Assembly: GCF_036884655.1 (NCBI RefSeq)
Contig: NC_088331.1
Span: 13,345,001 to 13,409,000, forward strand
From: Musa acuminata AAA Group
Taxonomy: Eukaryota > Streptophyta > Magnoliopsida > Zingiberales > Musaceae
Direction: 5' to 3'
DNA: 64,000 nucleotides
A program made the position numbers and the translations under genes. Below the pieces are notes generated by a model. The model was given only the letters and a program-made list of their open reading frames with translations. It made no database searches and had not been told where the DNA came from. This document shows positions 42,373 through 55,253 of this stretch, in pieces (position 1 is the stretch's first letter; every line of letters starts with the position of its first letter).

Positions 42373-45121
42373 TGCTTTCATGATATATTTTCTTTTTTAG
42401 TTTAGAATTAATTTTCTTGAAAATTATATGTTTAAAAATAAAAATACAAAAATTATGATCATGCTGATAATTTCGAAAATAATATTGCATATTTTATGAT
42501 AAACAAACAAAATGATTTTGATCATGGTTAAGAAGTAATAATGTGTATCATGTTTGATTAACATTGTTGAATGAAATCACGTTTGATTTAAAGTAATGCA
42601 TAAAGATGTAATATGAAATGGTTATTAACAATTTTATGCATGTGATTTTAAGTTATCCATGATCATGAGCTTGTTTGATCTTCTTGACTTAATTTCAAGA
42701 TCTATAGCAAAAATCATGTTTGAATATATGAAATTGTTAATTTCATTTTCGGATTCACTTAACAATTGGTATCCTAACAATCGGATTTTCTCATACACTT
42801 ATGAAAAATATTTTTCTAAAATGGATTTGATGAAATGATTCATGCTTATAAATTCCATCTTGAAATATGAATGATAGTGTTTTTGCTTGCAAAGATTTGT
42901 TTCACATTCATATCTCCTATGATTCGTGTGCAGAAAAAGAATTTATAAATCACAACACAATGTGATTTCTTATGCAAAAATAAAGTGCTTTTGTGATTCT
43001 TTGCTAAAGAGAATAATTATTAAAATCATGATCTTGATAACATGAAGCTCTTTATAAATCAAGATCGTTCATTATGCTCCCTACATTTATCAAAAAGGAG
43101 TTCTTCAAATGAAATGCAATTCAATGAAGTGTCATATTGATATCTTGAAACTTGGAATATTTTAAAATGTGATCTTGATAAGAATGTTTCAAGTTGCTCT
43201 TTGTACTATATCTTTTCGAATGAATCATGAGCCTTGATATCATATATTTCATAATACAAGATTTCTTTGCCTTATGTCTTGAACTTTCATGCTTATCTTA
43301 ATTTGGCATATAAAGACTAAGGCATGCTTAGATGAAAAAGAATATCTTAATAAAATGCTTTTCCCATCTGATCGAGATTAATGATTTCATGATATTTTGT
43401 GAATCTCGAAATTAATTTTAATGACTTGATTATGAATTTCAAGTTAATAATTTGATTTGAATAAGTTTTATCTAAATCATAATCTTGATCTTGCAAAATT
43501 GAAGTCACAAATAATATCTTGTGGTATTCATGAATTGATACTCACAATATGAAAGCATTGATATTCATGACTTGAATTGGATTGAAACATTGTATGCTTA
43601 AATTAATCATTCTCCTATGTTTCAAAAATTCCTTAAAAGCCTTATGTGATGATTGAAAACTAACTTGCTTTATGATGAATCACGAATCATGACTTGATCT
43701 ATGATGTAAATGCCTTGAAATGATTGAAATATTTAACACTTTTATGCTCTTCCCCCTACTTTCTTCTTGTTTTCAATGATAAAATGGGGAGAAGTTTTGA
43801 TCATGCATGGTAGGATATAATTTGACAAAATTGATACCATCATGATATGAAACATTTATGATGTACAATTATGTATGCAATACTTGTGCTTTCTAATTAT
43901 GATGTGATGTATTGCATATGATGTAAATCATGATTTAAAATGCTATGAGTGCCAAGTTACACATTTTGAGAAGAAATTGTTATATTGAAATATTAATGTA
44001 ATTATGAATGGTGATATGATATCATGCATGTAATACTTCAATTTATGATAATGATGCATGCAATGATAAAATATTCATGATGAAAAATTATCTTGACATT
44101 CATAACTTGATTATTCATCATTTGTCATGATTTTGAAATCGTTGTAAAAGGAAAAGAGAACTACAAAACTGTATTCTCTCTTTCTTTTTTTACAATGACA
44201 AACGGGGAGATAGCTAGCTTGTACAAGTCAAGAAGATGCAAAAACTTGATTGCTAGCTTACCTATTTTAAGAAGCAAAGATTGCTAACTTGCTTATTTCA
44301 AGAAGAAAAATTGTCTTCTTGAACATCACTATCTTGAATATCTCAAGAAGCAAAACTTGCAATTTGCACATTGCAATAGGAAGCAAGAATCATGAGCTTA
44401 CACAAGAAATTTATCTTGCATTTGCTTTCGAAATTTTTGCTAGCTTATATATTGTGAAACTTGTATATCATAAAAATTGCTAGCTTGTTGGTCTAAAGAG
44501 AAGCAAAAAGTTGCTATCTCAAAAGAAGCAAATGTGCTATCTTGCCTATCTCAAGAGGCAAAAATGCTAACTTGCGCATCTAGCAAAGTGAGCAAAATTT
44601 TCAAGAAGCAAGAGTTGCCTTCTTGAACATCTCTAATTTGCTAGCTTGCATGATATAGAACTTGCTATCTTGAACATTACCAAAAGTGCTATCTTATATG
44701 TTATAAAACTTGAATATCTAAAACTTGATAGCATGAATGTTCTAAGCATGATATAACACTTGCTAAATCTTCTAGCTCCAAGATTGCATGATGATAAAAC
44801 TTGATACTATGTTTTTCATGCAATGAGTTGAATCAATATCACAAACACTTGATTGTGATACTTCTCCTTTTTGTTGATGACAAAGGGGGAGAAGTATGTT
44901 GATGAAAGTATGTTGATGACATGACATGTGATGCATAAGTTTATGCATATGTTCATGTTGACGTGTTGCAAGTATTCATGATGAATATTGCAATGACTTG
45001 AATTCAGTTTGAATTCAAGGTTCTATCAATATGGCATATTGATAGGGGGAGTTTGTTTAAACTCTGGGAGTTAAGTTTAACTCCGTCATCAAGTGGTTGT
45101 CATCATCAAAAAGGGGGAGAT
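42373..45121 (+). other. Second D interior, non-coding
   Basis: About 2.7 kb of AT-rich sequence (PPT at 45108-45121). PPT-like motifs at about 43776-43793, 44193-44209 and 44873-44892. The recurring TTGCTAGCTTG/CAAGAAGCAAAA motif fills 44210-44770. No pol remnants were recognised. Confidence 0.8.
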
Positions 45122-47472
45122 TGTTGAATCTCGTATTTTGATGATGAAACTACTTGATATATGTTTATGATTTAATCTGCGTTTTGAGTGACGCAGGATG
45201 CTTCGATCAGGAAGAGACAAATAAAGCAGGAAAATCATGTTGTGCCGAAGGAACATGTCAGAAGATTGGACGTCGGGCCGGTGGATCGGTCGACGTATCG
45301 ACAGAAGGCTTCGGGCAGTGGACTCGGGCATCGGGCCAAGAAGAGCGGGTATTGTGCCAAGGATATCGGAGTTGCGGAGTCAACTGGCCGATTGGGCAAT
45401 AAGCTGCAGAAGAGGACGATGCGCCGAAGAATCGGACGAAGCGTCGAGGGACCAATGACATGTCGGACAACTTGGTTAATTGCTTAGGATTAATTGTCTC
45501 GATCGAAGTTTTGATTTGTTGTGCAGGATTAACTACGATGAGAGTAAGACAAGTAGCAGGTGTTGCGCCGGAGTCAAGATCATGATCACGTTGGGAGTTC
45601 GAGAGTTCGATGGAAGTTCGGACGGTCGTCGGAGGTTCAGCGAGAACAGATCCGAGAAGTCCAGAAGCTTGCCAAGCGAAGCTCGTCGGAACTCGCCAAG
45701 TGGATCGTCGCAAAGTCCAGGAGTATGCCGAATGTCCGCAGAAGGATCACCGAGGGTTTATCGGATGATCGACGGAAGTCCGCCGGAAACTCGCCGGAAG
45801 AAGCGATTGACGCATCGGAGCATAGCTGCAGAAGTTGTCTTAGAGTTAATCGTAGTTAGCACGATGATTAAGCTTGAAAATGGGAGGTGATCCCATTAGC
45901 TTAATCTTGGGTCAATTGGGCCCCTGAAAAGATTCAAATTGGGCCGAATGGAGCGAACCATTCGGACCCTGATTGCACCAGGCGGTGCAACCGCCTAGGC
46001 CAGGAGGTGCAACCGCCAGGGCTGCGAGGCTGGGCGGTGCAACCACCCCAGCCAAGAGGTGCAACCGCCCAGGCTATGTCTCCCAGCGAGACTGGGCGGT
46101 GCAACCGCCCCAGCCAAGAGGTGCAACCGCCCAGAGCTCAGTCTTCGAGCTAGACTGGGCGGTGCAACCTCCTCTGTCAAGAGGTAGCACCGCCAGAGCT
46201 CAAGTTTCGAGCTCTGGCAGTGAGGTTCATCAGCCTGAGCTCAGTTTCGAGCTCTGCCAGGTGATGCAACCACCGAGCTCAGTCTTCGAGCTCTGCCAGG
46301 CGGTGCAACCACCGAGCTCAGTCTTCGAGCTCTGGCAGAGAGGTGCAATCGCCTGAGCTCAGTCTTCGAGCTCTGCCAGGCGGTGCCACCTCTCCAGTCA
46401 AGAGGTGCAACCGCCTGATCCCGGAATTCCGGGATTTGATCGTTTTGAGCTCCAAATTTGAATTGGGTTGGGGCCTATAAATACCCCACCCATTCAACAC
46501 TGAAAGCATACAGATCCACACCGAATTCTTGATCTTTTCAGTGATTCTAAGAGCTCAAATTTGTGTAAAGTCCTAAAGTTCTCCTCCTTCTGTTCTTCAA
46601 GTCTTGAGTTGTAAAGAGAGGAGAGAAAGGATCTGTAAAGGTTGTCTCCTGAGCCTGTCAAAAGGAGAGAAACTGTTAAAGGGCAGTTAGCCTTCGCCCA
46701 TTGAAGGAAGGCAGCTAGTTGACGTCGGTGACCTCGTCGGAGGAGGAAGCCAAAAGTGGAGTAGGTCAAGACTGACCGAACCACTCTAAATCTCTGGTTT
46801 GCTTTTACCTTGAGCACTTTATCATTACTGCAAACCTCCTACATTGCTACTGCCCTCTGCGCCTTTACGAACAAGTTTCTAAGCTCTGATCTTTCAGAAT
46901 CTGCATTCAAACGTAAATCGTGTTTTCGTACGATCTTCACACTGCAGTTTACGCTTACATTCGGATTCCATTTATAACTGCAAATTGCTTTCTACGTAAA
47001 ACGCTTTTCAAGGTTCAAAACTGCTTTTAGACGCAAAACTACATTTAGACGTAAAATTACGTTTAGACGTAAAACTGCGTTTAGACGCAAAACTGCGTTT
47101 AGACGTAAAACTGCGTTTAGACGTAAAACTGCGTTTAGACGCAAAACTGCGTTTAGACATAAAACTGCGTTTAGACGTAAAACTGCGTTTAGACGTAAAA
47201 CTGCGTTTAGACGTAAAACTGCGTTTGGACGTAAAACTGAGTTTAGACGCAAACTGCGCTTAAACGCAAACTACGCTTAGACGCAAACTGTGCTTAGACG
47301 CAAACTGCGCTTAGACGCAAACTGTGTTTAGACGCAAACTGCGCTTAGACGCAAAACTGCGCTTAGATGCAAACTGCACTGTGATTCTGCTTTTATATCG
47401 AAATCGTTTTTTATCGGACGAACGCAGCTTTCGTTTTTAAAATCGCTGTAAGATTTCCGCTGCACTAATTCA
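45122..47472 (+). repeat. Element D LTR3, main part
   Basis: 2351 bp of the LTR up to the insertion of C; the last 32 bp are at 57573-57604. TATA box 46476-46483, array 47018-47383 with 13 in-phase units. Confidence 0.95.
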
Positions 47473-49785
47473 TGTTAGGATCAAGAGCACTAAGAGGGGG
47501 GGGGGGTGAATTAGTGCAGCGGAAATCTTATAATAATTTAAAAACCAAAAGCTGCGTTCGTTCAAAAACTATTATGATGCAAAAGCAAATTCTCAGTTTG
47601 TATCTAAGTGCAGTTTGCGTCTAAGCGCAGATTGCGTTTAAGCGCAGTTTTGCGTCTAAGCGCAGTTTTGCGACTAAGCGCAGTTTTGCGACTAAGCGCA
47701 GTTTTGCGTCTAAATTCAGATTTACGTCTAAATGCAGTTTTACGTCTAAACGCAGATTTACGTCTAAACGCAGTTTTACGTCTAAACGCAGTTTTACGTT
47801 TAAACGCAGTTTTACGTCTAAACGCAGATTTACGTCTAAACGCAGTTTTACGTCTAAACGCAGATTTACGTCTAAACGCAGTTTTACGTCTAGACGCAGA
47901 TTTACGTCTAAACTTTGAAACTCGTTTGTATATTCGCAGAAGGCAGTATGCAGTTGAAATCAAGACGTAAACGTAAACTGAAATCTGATGATTGAGCGAA
48001 GAAAGCCGATTTACGTCTGAATGCAGTTTTACGTCTAAATGTTGAAACTCGTTCGTAAAATCGTAGAGGACAGATTGCAGTTATTAATAGGATTAAAATG
48101 TAAGCGTAAACTGCAAAGAAGCTCGTTCGTAAAAGGGCGGAAAACAGTTCTGCAGAATCAAACGTAAACGTAAACTGTAATGTATGAAAATATGAAGTTA
48201 CGTCTGAATGCAGATTTGGAAGAACAGCTCTTAGAACTTGTTCGTGAAAGCGCAGAGAGCAGTAGTGATGAGGGAGGTTTGCAGTAATGATAAAGTGCTC
48301 GAAATTAAACGCAAACCAGAGATTTAGAGTGGTTCGGTCAGCCTTGACCTACTCCACTTTTGGCTTCCTCCACCGATGAGGTTGCCGACGTCAACTAGGT
48401 GCCTTCCTTCAATGGGCGAAGGCCAAACTTCCCTCTTACAATTTCTCTCCTTTTGACAGGCTTAGGAGACAACCTTTACAGACCTTTCTCTCCTCACTTT
48501 ACAATTGGAAACTTGAAGAACAGAAGGAGGAGACTTAAAGGCTTTACAACACTTTTGAGCTCTTTAGAATCACAGAAAAGATCACAATTTCGGTATAGGT
48601 CTGTGTCTTTCCAGTGCTGAATGGGTGGGGTATTTATAGGCCCCAACCCAATTCAAAATTCGAGCTCAAAACGATCAAATCGATCAAATCCCAGAATTCT
48701 GGGATCAGGCGGTTGCACCTCTCGACTGGAGAGGTGGCACCGCCTGGCAGAGCTCGAAGACTGAGCTCTGCCGATTGCTTCTTCTCTGCCAGAGCTCGAA
48801 GACTGAGCTCGATGGTTGCATCACCTGGCAGAGCTCGAAGACTGAGCTTGGTGGTTGCATCACCTGGCAGAGCTCGAAATCTGAGCTCGGTGGTTGCATC
48901 ACTTGGCAGAGCTCCAAACTGAGCTCAAGCTGATGCACCATTCTGCCATAGCTCGAAGACTGAGCTTGGTGAATGCATCACCTGGCAAAGCTCGAGACTG
49001 AGCTCAGGCTGATGCACCACTCTGCCAGAGCTCGAAGACTGAGCTCGGTGGATGCATCGCCTGGCAGAGCTCGGAACTTGAGCTCTGGCGGTGCAACCTC
49101 TTGGCTGGAGCGGTTGCACCTCCCAGCCTTGCAACCCTGGCGGTTGCACCTCCTGGCTGGGGCGGTTGCACCTCCCAGCCTTGCAACCCTGGCGGTTGCA
49201 CCTCCTGGCTGGGGCGGTTGCACCTCTCAACCCCACAGCCCAGGCGGTTGCACCTCCTGGTGCAATCAGGGTCCGAATGGTTCACTCCATTCGACCCACT
49301 TTGAATCTTTTCAGGGGCCCAATTGCCCCAAGATTAAGCTAATGGGATCACCTCCCATTTTCATGCTTAATCATCGTGCTAACTACGATTATCTCTAAGA
49401 CAACTTCTGCAGCTTTGCTCCGATGCGTCAATCGCTTCTTCCGGCGAGTTTCCGGCCAACTTCCGTCGATCAACCGATAACCCTCGGTGATCCTTCTGCG
49501 GACATCCGGCATACTCCTGGACTTTGCGACGATCCACTTGGCGAGTTCCGACGAGCTTCGCTTGGCAAGCTTCTGGACTTCTCGGATCTGTTCTCTCTGA
49601 ACCTCCGACGACCGTCCGAACTTCCGTCGAACTCTCGAACTCCCAACGTGATCATGATCTTGACTCCGGGGCAACTCCTGCTGCTTGTCTTAATCTCATC
49701 GTAGTTAATCCTGCACACTTATCTCAACACATAGATTAGATAACAAATGACAATTGACTTCATCATCAAAATCCGAGATTCAACA
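47473..49785 (-). repeat. Element C 3' LTR
   Basis: 2313 bp, TGTTAGG...TTCAACA; tandem array 47592-47918, reversed TATA near 48632, GC-rich repeats 48705-49262. Confidence 0.96.
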
Positions 49786-50568
49786 ATCTCCCCCTTTTTG
49801 ATGATGACAATCAATTGATAAAGGAGTTATCCTTAACTCCCCCTATCTATATGCCATAGTTGAGATAAGTCAACCTTGAATTCAAGACCTAAGAATTCAA
49901 GTGACGTATTGATAAGTTAGATCAGTTAAACTTATCAATGCTTCCATCATGATGCCTATCATGATGTATCTCTTCAAGAATGATGTCAAGGCATGACATA
50001 CATCAAAAAGTTTGTATGATAGTGTTTGTAACCATTCATCATGCAATCATATAAAGCAACGAAGGACTTTTTACATGATGCTTACATTTGAGATTTTCTA
50101 GCAAGTTTGCATTTTCTATAGAATATCAAATCAAGATATGATGCAAACTATAGCACATGTTCACATATCTCTTGGTGATGCAAGGATGGCATAACATTGT
50201 TTATAGCATCACTCAAGTATTTGCAACTATGACATAGATATGATTATGGCAGTTCAGCTATGACATAGTGTTTATCAATTCATATTTTTCTCCCCCTTTG
50301 TCATCAACAAAAAGCATGATAGCATTATCAATCATATAAAGGAAGTCATGACACATATATCTCTTTATTGTTTTTGCTTGACGGAGGAAAGTCATTTTCC
50401 AAAGAGTTTTCATAAGAGTGTACGGGAACATCCCATTTTTAGCATACAACCCGAAAAATGAACTTCTTACATGCATTTGGTTAAAAATATTTGTCACATA
50501 ATTTGCAACATGTTATTTGATCAAGCGTTGTCAAGGCATGTAATAGTAATAACATCCGAAAGATAATT
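49786..50568 (-). other. Element C 3' non-coding region
   Basis: PPT AAAAAGGGGGAGAT (minus) abuts the LTR at 49786-49799; second PPT-like GATGACAAAGGGGGAGAA at about 50290-50307. No env-like ORF, unlike some SIRE elements. Confidence 0.85.
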
Positions 50569-53500
50569 TTAAGTATTTGGACACATCAACATTCCTAATT
50601 CTCTTCTTATGTAATCAAATTGTTCTTCACATAGGGGTTTTGTGAAGATATCAGCCAGTTGATGTTTGGTATCAATAAATTCTATGGTCACGTCATGATT
50701 AGTGACATGATCACGTATAAAGTGATGTCTAATATCAATGTGTTTTGTTCTTGAGTGTTGTATAGGATTTTTAGTTAAGCATATTGCACTCGTGTTATCA
50801 CATTTAATGGGAATATCTTTAAGATTCACTTTGTAATCTTCTAAAGTGTTTTTCATCCATACAACTTGTGCACAGCATGCACTTGCTGCAATGTATTCAG
50901 CTTCGGTTGTTGATAGGGCAACCGAGTTTTGTTTCTTAGATGACCAGGATACAAGGGCATGTCCTAAAAATTGACATGATCCTGATGTGCTTTTTCTGTC
51001 TAGTTTACAGCCAGCGAAGTCCGTATCAGCATAGGCTGTTAATTCAAAATTTTCTGATTTTGGGTACCATAATCCTAGATTGGTAGTTCCATTAAGATAT
51101 CTGAGTATTCTTTTGACAGCTTTGAGATGAGATATCTTAGGGTCTGATTGAAATCTAGCACAAAGTCCTACACTGAACATAATGTCTGGTCTGGTGGCAG
51201 TGAGGTAAAGTAAACTTCCTATCATACCCCTATAGGTTTTTTGATCGAAGCTTTCTCCATTCTCATCAATTTCTAACTTAGTGGAGGTGCTCATAGGAGT
51301 GTCAATGGCTTTTGAATTATTCATTTTGAACTTCTTTAGCAAACTCACAGCATATTTGGTTTGACTAATAAAGATGCCATTGCTTAGTTGTTTGATTTGT
51401 AGGCCTAAGAAGAATGTTAACTCTCCCATTAGACTCATTTCGAATTCATGACTCATAGTTTTCGAAAAGGATTCACAAAGAGATTCATTTGTAGAACCAA
51501 AGATAATATCATCAACATAAATCTGAACAATGAGAAAATTATCTTCAAAATTCTTGATAAATAATGTAGTATCAACCTTGCCTTTAATGAAATTATTTTC
51601 AATGAGAAAAGAGCTAAGTCTCTCATACCAAGCCCTTGGGGCTTGTTTTAAACCATAGAGAGCTTTAGTCAATCTAAACACATGATTAGGGTAGCCATTG
51701 TTTTCAAATCCAGGAGGTTGTTCAACATAAACTTCTTCGGAAATGAAACCATTTAAAAAAGCGCTTTTAACATCCATTTGAAATAACTTAAAATTATTGC
51801 AACTAGCGTAGGCAAGGAGCATCCTTATGGCTTCCAATCGAGCCACAGGTGCGAAGGTTTCTTCGTAATCGATACCTTCTTCTTGGTTGAAACCTTTGGC
51901 CACTAATCTAGCCTTGTTTCTAACCACGATACCATTTTCATCTTGCTTGTTTCTAAAGATCCATTTAGTACCAATTACTAAATGGTCATTTGGCCTAGGA
52001 ACAAGCGTCCACACCTCATTTCTCTCAAATTGATTTAATTCATCTTGCATTGCGATAATCCATGAATCATCTTTCATGGCTTCATCAATACATTTGGGTT
52101 CAATTTGGGAGAGAAAAGCGGCGTTGGCACAAAAGTTTTTAAAAGAAGATCGTGTTTGAACCCCCTTTGATGTGTCTCCTAGGATTAGCTCCTTAGGATG
52201 AGCATCTATATACTTCCAATCCTTGGGTAAGGATGTTTTGGAAGTGGATGCAACCAAGTTGCTAGTTGGAGACGGGGTATCGTTTAAATTCAAGGAATCA
52301 AAATTAACATCATCATCAAGATCATTTTTCTTAATTTCTGAAATCTCATTGAAAACAACATGGATGGATTCTTCAATAGTTAAGGTTCTTTTATTGAAGA
52401 TGCGAAAAGCTTTAGAAACCGAAGAATAACCAAGAAAGATTCCTTCATCAGATTTAGCATCGAATTTTCCTAAGTTATCCTTTTCATTCAAGATAAAACA
52501 CTTACACCCAAAGACTTTAAAATATGAGACATTGGGTTTTTTGTTATTCCATAACTCATAAGGAGTTTTGGTGAGTAAGGGTCTTACTAGGACTCTATTT
52601 AAAATATAACATGCAGTGTTTACAGCTTCGGCCCAGAAATATTTGGGTAGGCTATGTTCATTCAACATGGTTCTTGCCATTTCTTGCAAATTTCGATTTT
52701 TTCTTTCTACTACCCCATTTTGTTGAGGATTTCTTGGAGTAGAGAAGTTATGGTTGTATCCGTTGAGTTCACAGAATTCTTGGAAGTCATGGTTTTGAAA
52801 TTCTCCACCGTGATCACTTCTAATTGACGAAATCATAGATTCCTTCTCATTTTGAACAAGTTTACAAAACTTGGTAAAATGTCTAAAGCATTCATTTTTT
52901 TGTTTTAAGAAGTAGGTCCATGTATATCTGCTGTAGTCATCAATAATGACAAAGGCGTATTTGCTACCTCCTAGACTCGAAGTAGATATTGGTCCGAACA
53001 AGTCCATATGGATCAATTGTAAGGGCCTAGAGGTGCTTATTTGATTCTTAGCTTTGAAGCTACCCCTTATTTGCTTACCTAATTGGCAAGCATCACATAC
53101 ATTATCTTTGATGAACTTGATATGAGGAATTCCTCTTACAAGTTCTCTAGATGATACTTGATTGATTAGTTTCATGCTAGCATGACCTAATCTTCTATGC
53201 CATAGCCAAGCATCCTCATTCATAACGGCAAAGCACATTTCATCACATAAGTCATTGATGTCAATAGTGTATACGTTGTTTTGTTTTAATGCAATCATAG
53301 ATATATTTTTGTGTGGTTTTTCAATGATGCAGGCATTAGATTCAAATCTTATAATGTATCCTTTATCACATAATTGACTAATGCTCAAGAGGTTATGTTT
53401 TAAACCATCAACTAGTAAAACATCTTCAATAGAGAGGTTGGATTTGTTACCTATGGTTCCTTTGCCAATGATTTTACCCTTGTTGTTGTCTCCGAAGGTG

Positions 53501-53619
53501 ACATATCCTTCGTCTATGCTAGAGAGCTTAGAGAATTGAGATGGATCTCCGGTCATATGCCTTGAGCATCCACTATCAAGGTACCATTTCTTGCTCCTAG
53601 CTTGCGATTGTTTAGTTTT
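50569..53619 (-). CDS. pol: Sirevirus pol: protease, integrase, RT, RNase H
   Basis: In the same frame as gag and open from the codon after its TAG. The first ATG (53556, used below for numbering, 995 residues) is inside protease, since [14 protein letters not shown] with active-site DSG lies across it; so the ATG is not the real start. Integrase: zinc-binding H120, H125, C154, C157 and catalytic D185, D248, E284 (spacing D-x35-E). RT about 513-760 with YVDD (680-683). RNase H with D844, E885, D920. All catalytic residues are present and no frameshift is seen. It copies the RNA to DNA and integrates it, and could act in trans on A, B and D, which share its PBS, PPT and LTR ends. Expression probably needs read-through of the TAG or a spliced/alternative RNA. 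Confidence 0.96.
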   Translation of the reverse strand, partial: KTKQSQARSKKWYLDSGCSRHMTGDPSQFSKLSSIDEGYVTFGDNNKGKIIGKGTIGNKSNLSIEDVLLVDGLKHNLLSISQLCDKGYIIRFESNACIIEKPHKNISMIALKQNNVYTIDINDLCDEMCFAVMNEDAWLWHRRLGHASMKLINQVSSRELVRGIPHIKFIKDNVCDACQLGKQIRGSFKAKNQISTSRPLQLIHMDLFGPISTSSLGGSKYAFVIIDDYSRYTWTYFLKQKNECFRHFTKFCKLVQNEKESMISSIRSDHGGEFQNHDFQEFCELNGYNHNFSTPRNPQQNGVVERKNRNLQEMARTMLNEHSLPKYFWAEAVNTACYILNRVLVRPLLTKTPYELWNNKKPNVSYFKVFGCKCFILNEKDNLGKFDAKSDEGIFLGYSSVSKAFRIFNKRTLTIEESIHVVFNEISEIKKNDLDDDVNFDSLNLNDTPSPTSNLVASTSKTSLPKDWKYIDAHPKELILGDTSKGVQTRSSFKNFCANAAFLSQIEPKCIDEAMKDDSWIIAMQDELNQFERNEVWTLVPRPNDHLVIGTKWIFRNKQDENGIVVRNKARLVAKGFNQEEGIDYEETFAPVARLEAIRMLLAYASCNNFKLFQMDVKSAFLNGFISEEVYVEQPPGFENNGYPNHVFRLTKALYGLKQAPRAWYERLSSFLIENNFIKGKVDTTLFIKNFEDNFLIVQIYVDDIIFGSTNESLCESFSKTMSHEFEMSLMGELTFFLGLQIKQLSNGIFISQTKYAVSLLKKFKMNNSKAIDTPMSTSTKLEIDENGESFDQKTYRGMIGSLLYLTATRPDIMFSVGLCARFQSDPKISHLKAVKRILRYLNGTTNLGLWYPKSENFELTAYADTDFAGCKLDRKSTSGSCQFLGHALVSWSSKKQNSVALSTTEAEYIAASACCAQVVWMKNTLEDYKVNLKDIPIKCDNTSAICLTKNPIQHSRTKHIDIRHHFIRDHVTNHDVTIEFIDTKHQLADIFTKPLCEEQFDYIRRELGMLMCPNT

Positions 53620-53622
53620 CTA
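53620..53622 (-). promoter_or_regulatory. In-frame TAG between gag and pol
   Basis: Gag ends ...HHPFL then TAG AAA ACT AAA, and the same frame continues as protease. Element B has the same TAG and following codons. This suggests a programmed stop, though the following bases do not match the CAR-YYA read-through context known from tobamoviruses. Confidence 0.7.
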
Positions 53623-55203
53623 CAAGAAAGGATGATGTTTAGGTACCCATTTGCTTTTGGGTGCCTCATAAATAGATCTACATTTTCTATCATGTTGCAT
53701 AGAGTTTATCATGGTTCCTTTAGGAACCCAAACTAATTTGTTTGGACTTATTTTCTTGAATGGACAACAATGTGTCTTGTGTCCAGATTTGCAACAAAAG
53801 TTGCACTTGGTTTGGTTTTGAACATGTAAGATGAGACCTTTCACAAAGGTAGTTGGATTTTGGTGAGGACTCCTCACAAATCCAATCCCACTTCTTTTGG
53901 GAGCATGACCCTTGTTTGTAAGGATCATGTTTAATGACTTGCTGCCAACCTCGAATTTCTTCAAGGTGTCCTTAAGCAGCAAGTTTTCTTTTTGTATAGT
54001 TTCTAAATCATGACATTTGATACATGAGTTTAAACTATCATGATGTTCGACTTTTAACTTATCAAACTCACAAGTAAGATTATCATGTACCCTTTTTAGC
54101 AACTTGTATTTTCTATTTATAACTTTGCATTCATCAAATAAATCATGGAAGGCATTTAATAATTCATCGAAAGATAAATCAGCATCTAATAAATCCGTTA
54201 CCTCCTCTTCGATGGCCATAAAGGCGTAATGAGCAACTTGCTCGGTGTTGGATTCTTCTTCCTCGGATGCGCTCGAATCATCCCATGTTGCTTGGAGCGC
54301 CTTCTTCTTTGTTGTTCTTTTCTTGACTTGGGGACAATCACTTTTGTAATGTCCCGGCTTTTTACATTCATAGCAGATCACTTGGTCCTTCTTAGGTTCA
54401 AGTTTATTTTTCACATCGTTTTTAAACTTGTTTCTTTTGAAGAATTTTTTAAACTTTCTTGTCAAAAGTGCCAAGTCATCATCACAGTCCTCATCACTTG
54501 AGTTTTCTCTCAAGTGGCATTCAGAAGTTTTAAGTGCCATATCCTTCCTGTTCTTTGGAAGGATATCTTCTTGCTCTTCATGAGCTTTGCAAGTCATTTC
54601 GTAGGTCATTAATGACCCGATTAGTTCTTCAAGAGGAAAATTTCGCAGATCTTTTGCCTCTTGAATGGCGGTGACTTTAGGATCCCAACTCTTAGGAAGG
54701 GATCTTAGTATCTTATTAACAAGCTCAAAATCCGAAAAGCTCTTTCCGAGACCTTTTAAACCGTTGACGACATCCGTGAAACGGGTAAACATGTCGCCAA
54801 TGGTTTCACTCGGTTTCATTCGAAAAAGTTCAAAAGAATGCAGCAACAGATTGATTTTTGACTCTTTCACTCTACTTGTGCCCTCGTGGGTCACTTCAAG
54901 TGTGTGCCAAATATCAAAAGCAGTTTCGCAAGTTGAAACACGATTAAACTCGTTTTTATCAAGTGCGCAAAATAAGGCATTCATAGCCTTTGCATTAAGA
55001 GCGAAAGCCTTCTTTTCCAAATCGTTCCAATCGATCATTGGAAGAGAAGATTTTGAAAATCCATTTTCAACAAGGTTCCATAGTTCAAAATCCATAGAAA
55101 TAAGAAAGATCCTCATTCGGGTCTTCCAGTAAGTGTAGTCCGTTCCACTGAACATGGGTGGACGTGTAATCGAATGCCCCTCTTGGTTTCCGGCGTATGC
55201 CAT
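53620..55203 (-). CDS. gag: Sirevirus gag of element C
   Basis: 527 residues from ATG at 55203. Capsid-like domain in the first 210 residues, zinc knuckles CYECKKPGHYKSDC (277-290) and CNFCCKSGHKTHCC (467-480; Tyr479 of A is Cys here but the knuckle spacing is kept). Almost identical to gag of A, which points to recent common ancestry or shared mobilisation. It forms the particle that packages element RNA. Separated from pol only by a TAG. Confidence 0.96.
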   Translation of the reverse strand: MAYAGNQEGHSITRPPMFSGTDYTYWKTRMRIFLISMDFELWNLVENGFSKSSLPMIDWNDLEKKAFALNAKAMNALFCALDKNEFNRVSTCETAFDIWHTLEVTHEGTSRVKESKINLLLHSFELFRMKPSETIGDMFTRFTDVVNGLKGLGKSFSDFELVNKILRSLPKSWDPKVTAIQEAKDLRNFPLEELIGSLMTYEMTCKAHEEQEDILPKNRKDMALKTSECHLRENSSDEDCDDDLALLTRKFKKFFKRNKFKNDVKNKLEPKKDQVICYECKKPGHYKSDCPQVKKRTTKKKALQATWDDSSASEEEESNTEQVAHYAFMAIEEEVTDLLDADLSFDELLNAFHDLFDECKVINRKYKLLKRVHDNLTCEFDKLKVEHHDSLNSCIKCHDLETIQKENLLLKDTLKKFEVGSKSLNMILTNKGHAPKRSGIGFVRSPHQNPTTFVKGLILHVQNQTKCNFCCKSGHKTHCCPFKKISPNKLVWVPKGTMINSMQHDRKCRSIYEAPKSKWVPKHHPFL

Positions 55204-55239
55204 CTCTCTTGGGTTTTAATCCTTTAGAGAGTTAACCGA

Positions 55240-55251
55240 GCTCTGATACCA
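55240..55251 (-). other. Primer-binding site, element C
   Basis: TGGTATCAGAGC on the minus strand, two bases from the 5' LTR; initiator Met tRNA type. Confidence 0.93.
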
Positions 55252-55253
55252 AT

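Noticed and set aside
49786..50568. Env-like ORF after pol, known from some SIRE elements
   Set aside because: Only short ORFs are present, none with a signal peptide or transmembrane segment. ORF371 is also not env-like by these criteria.
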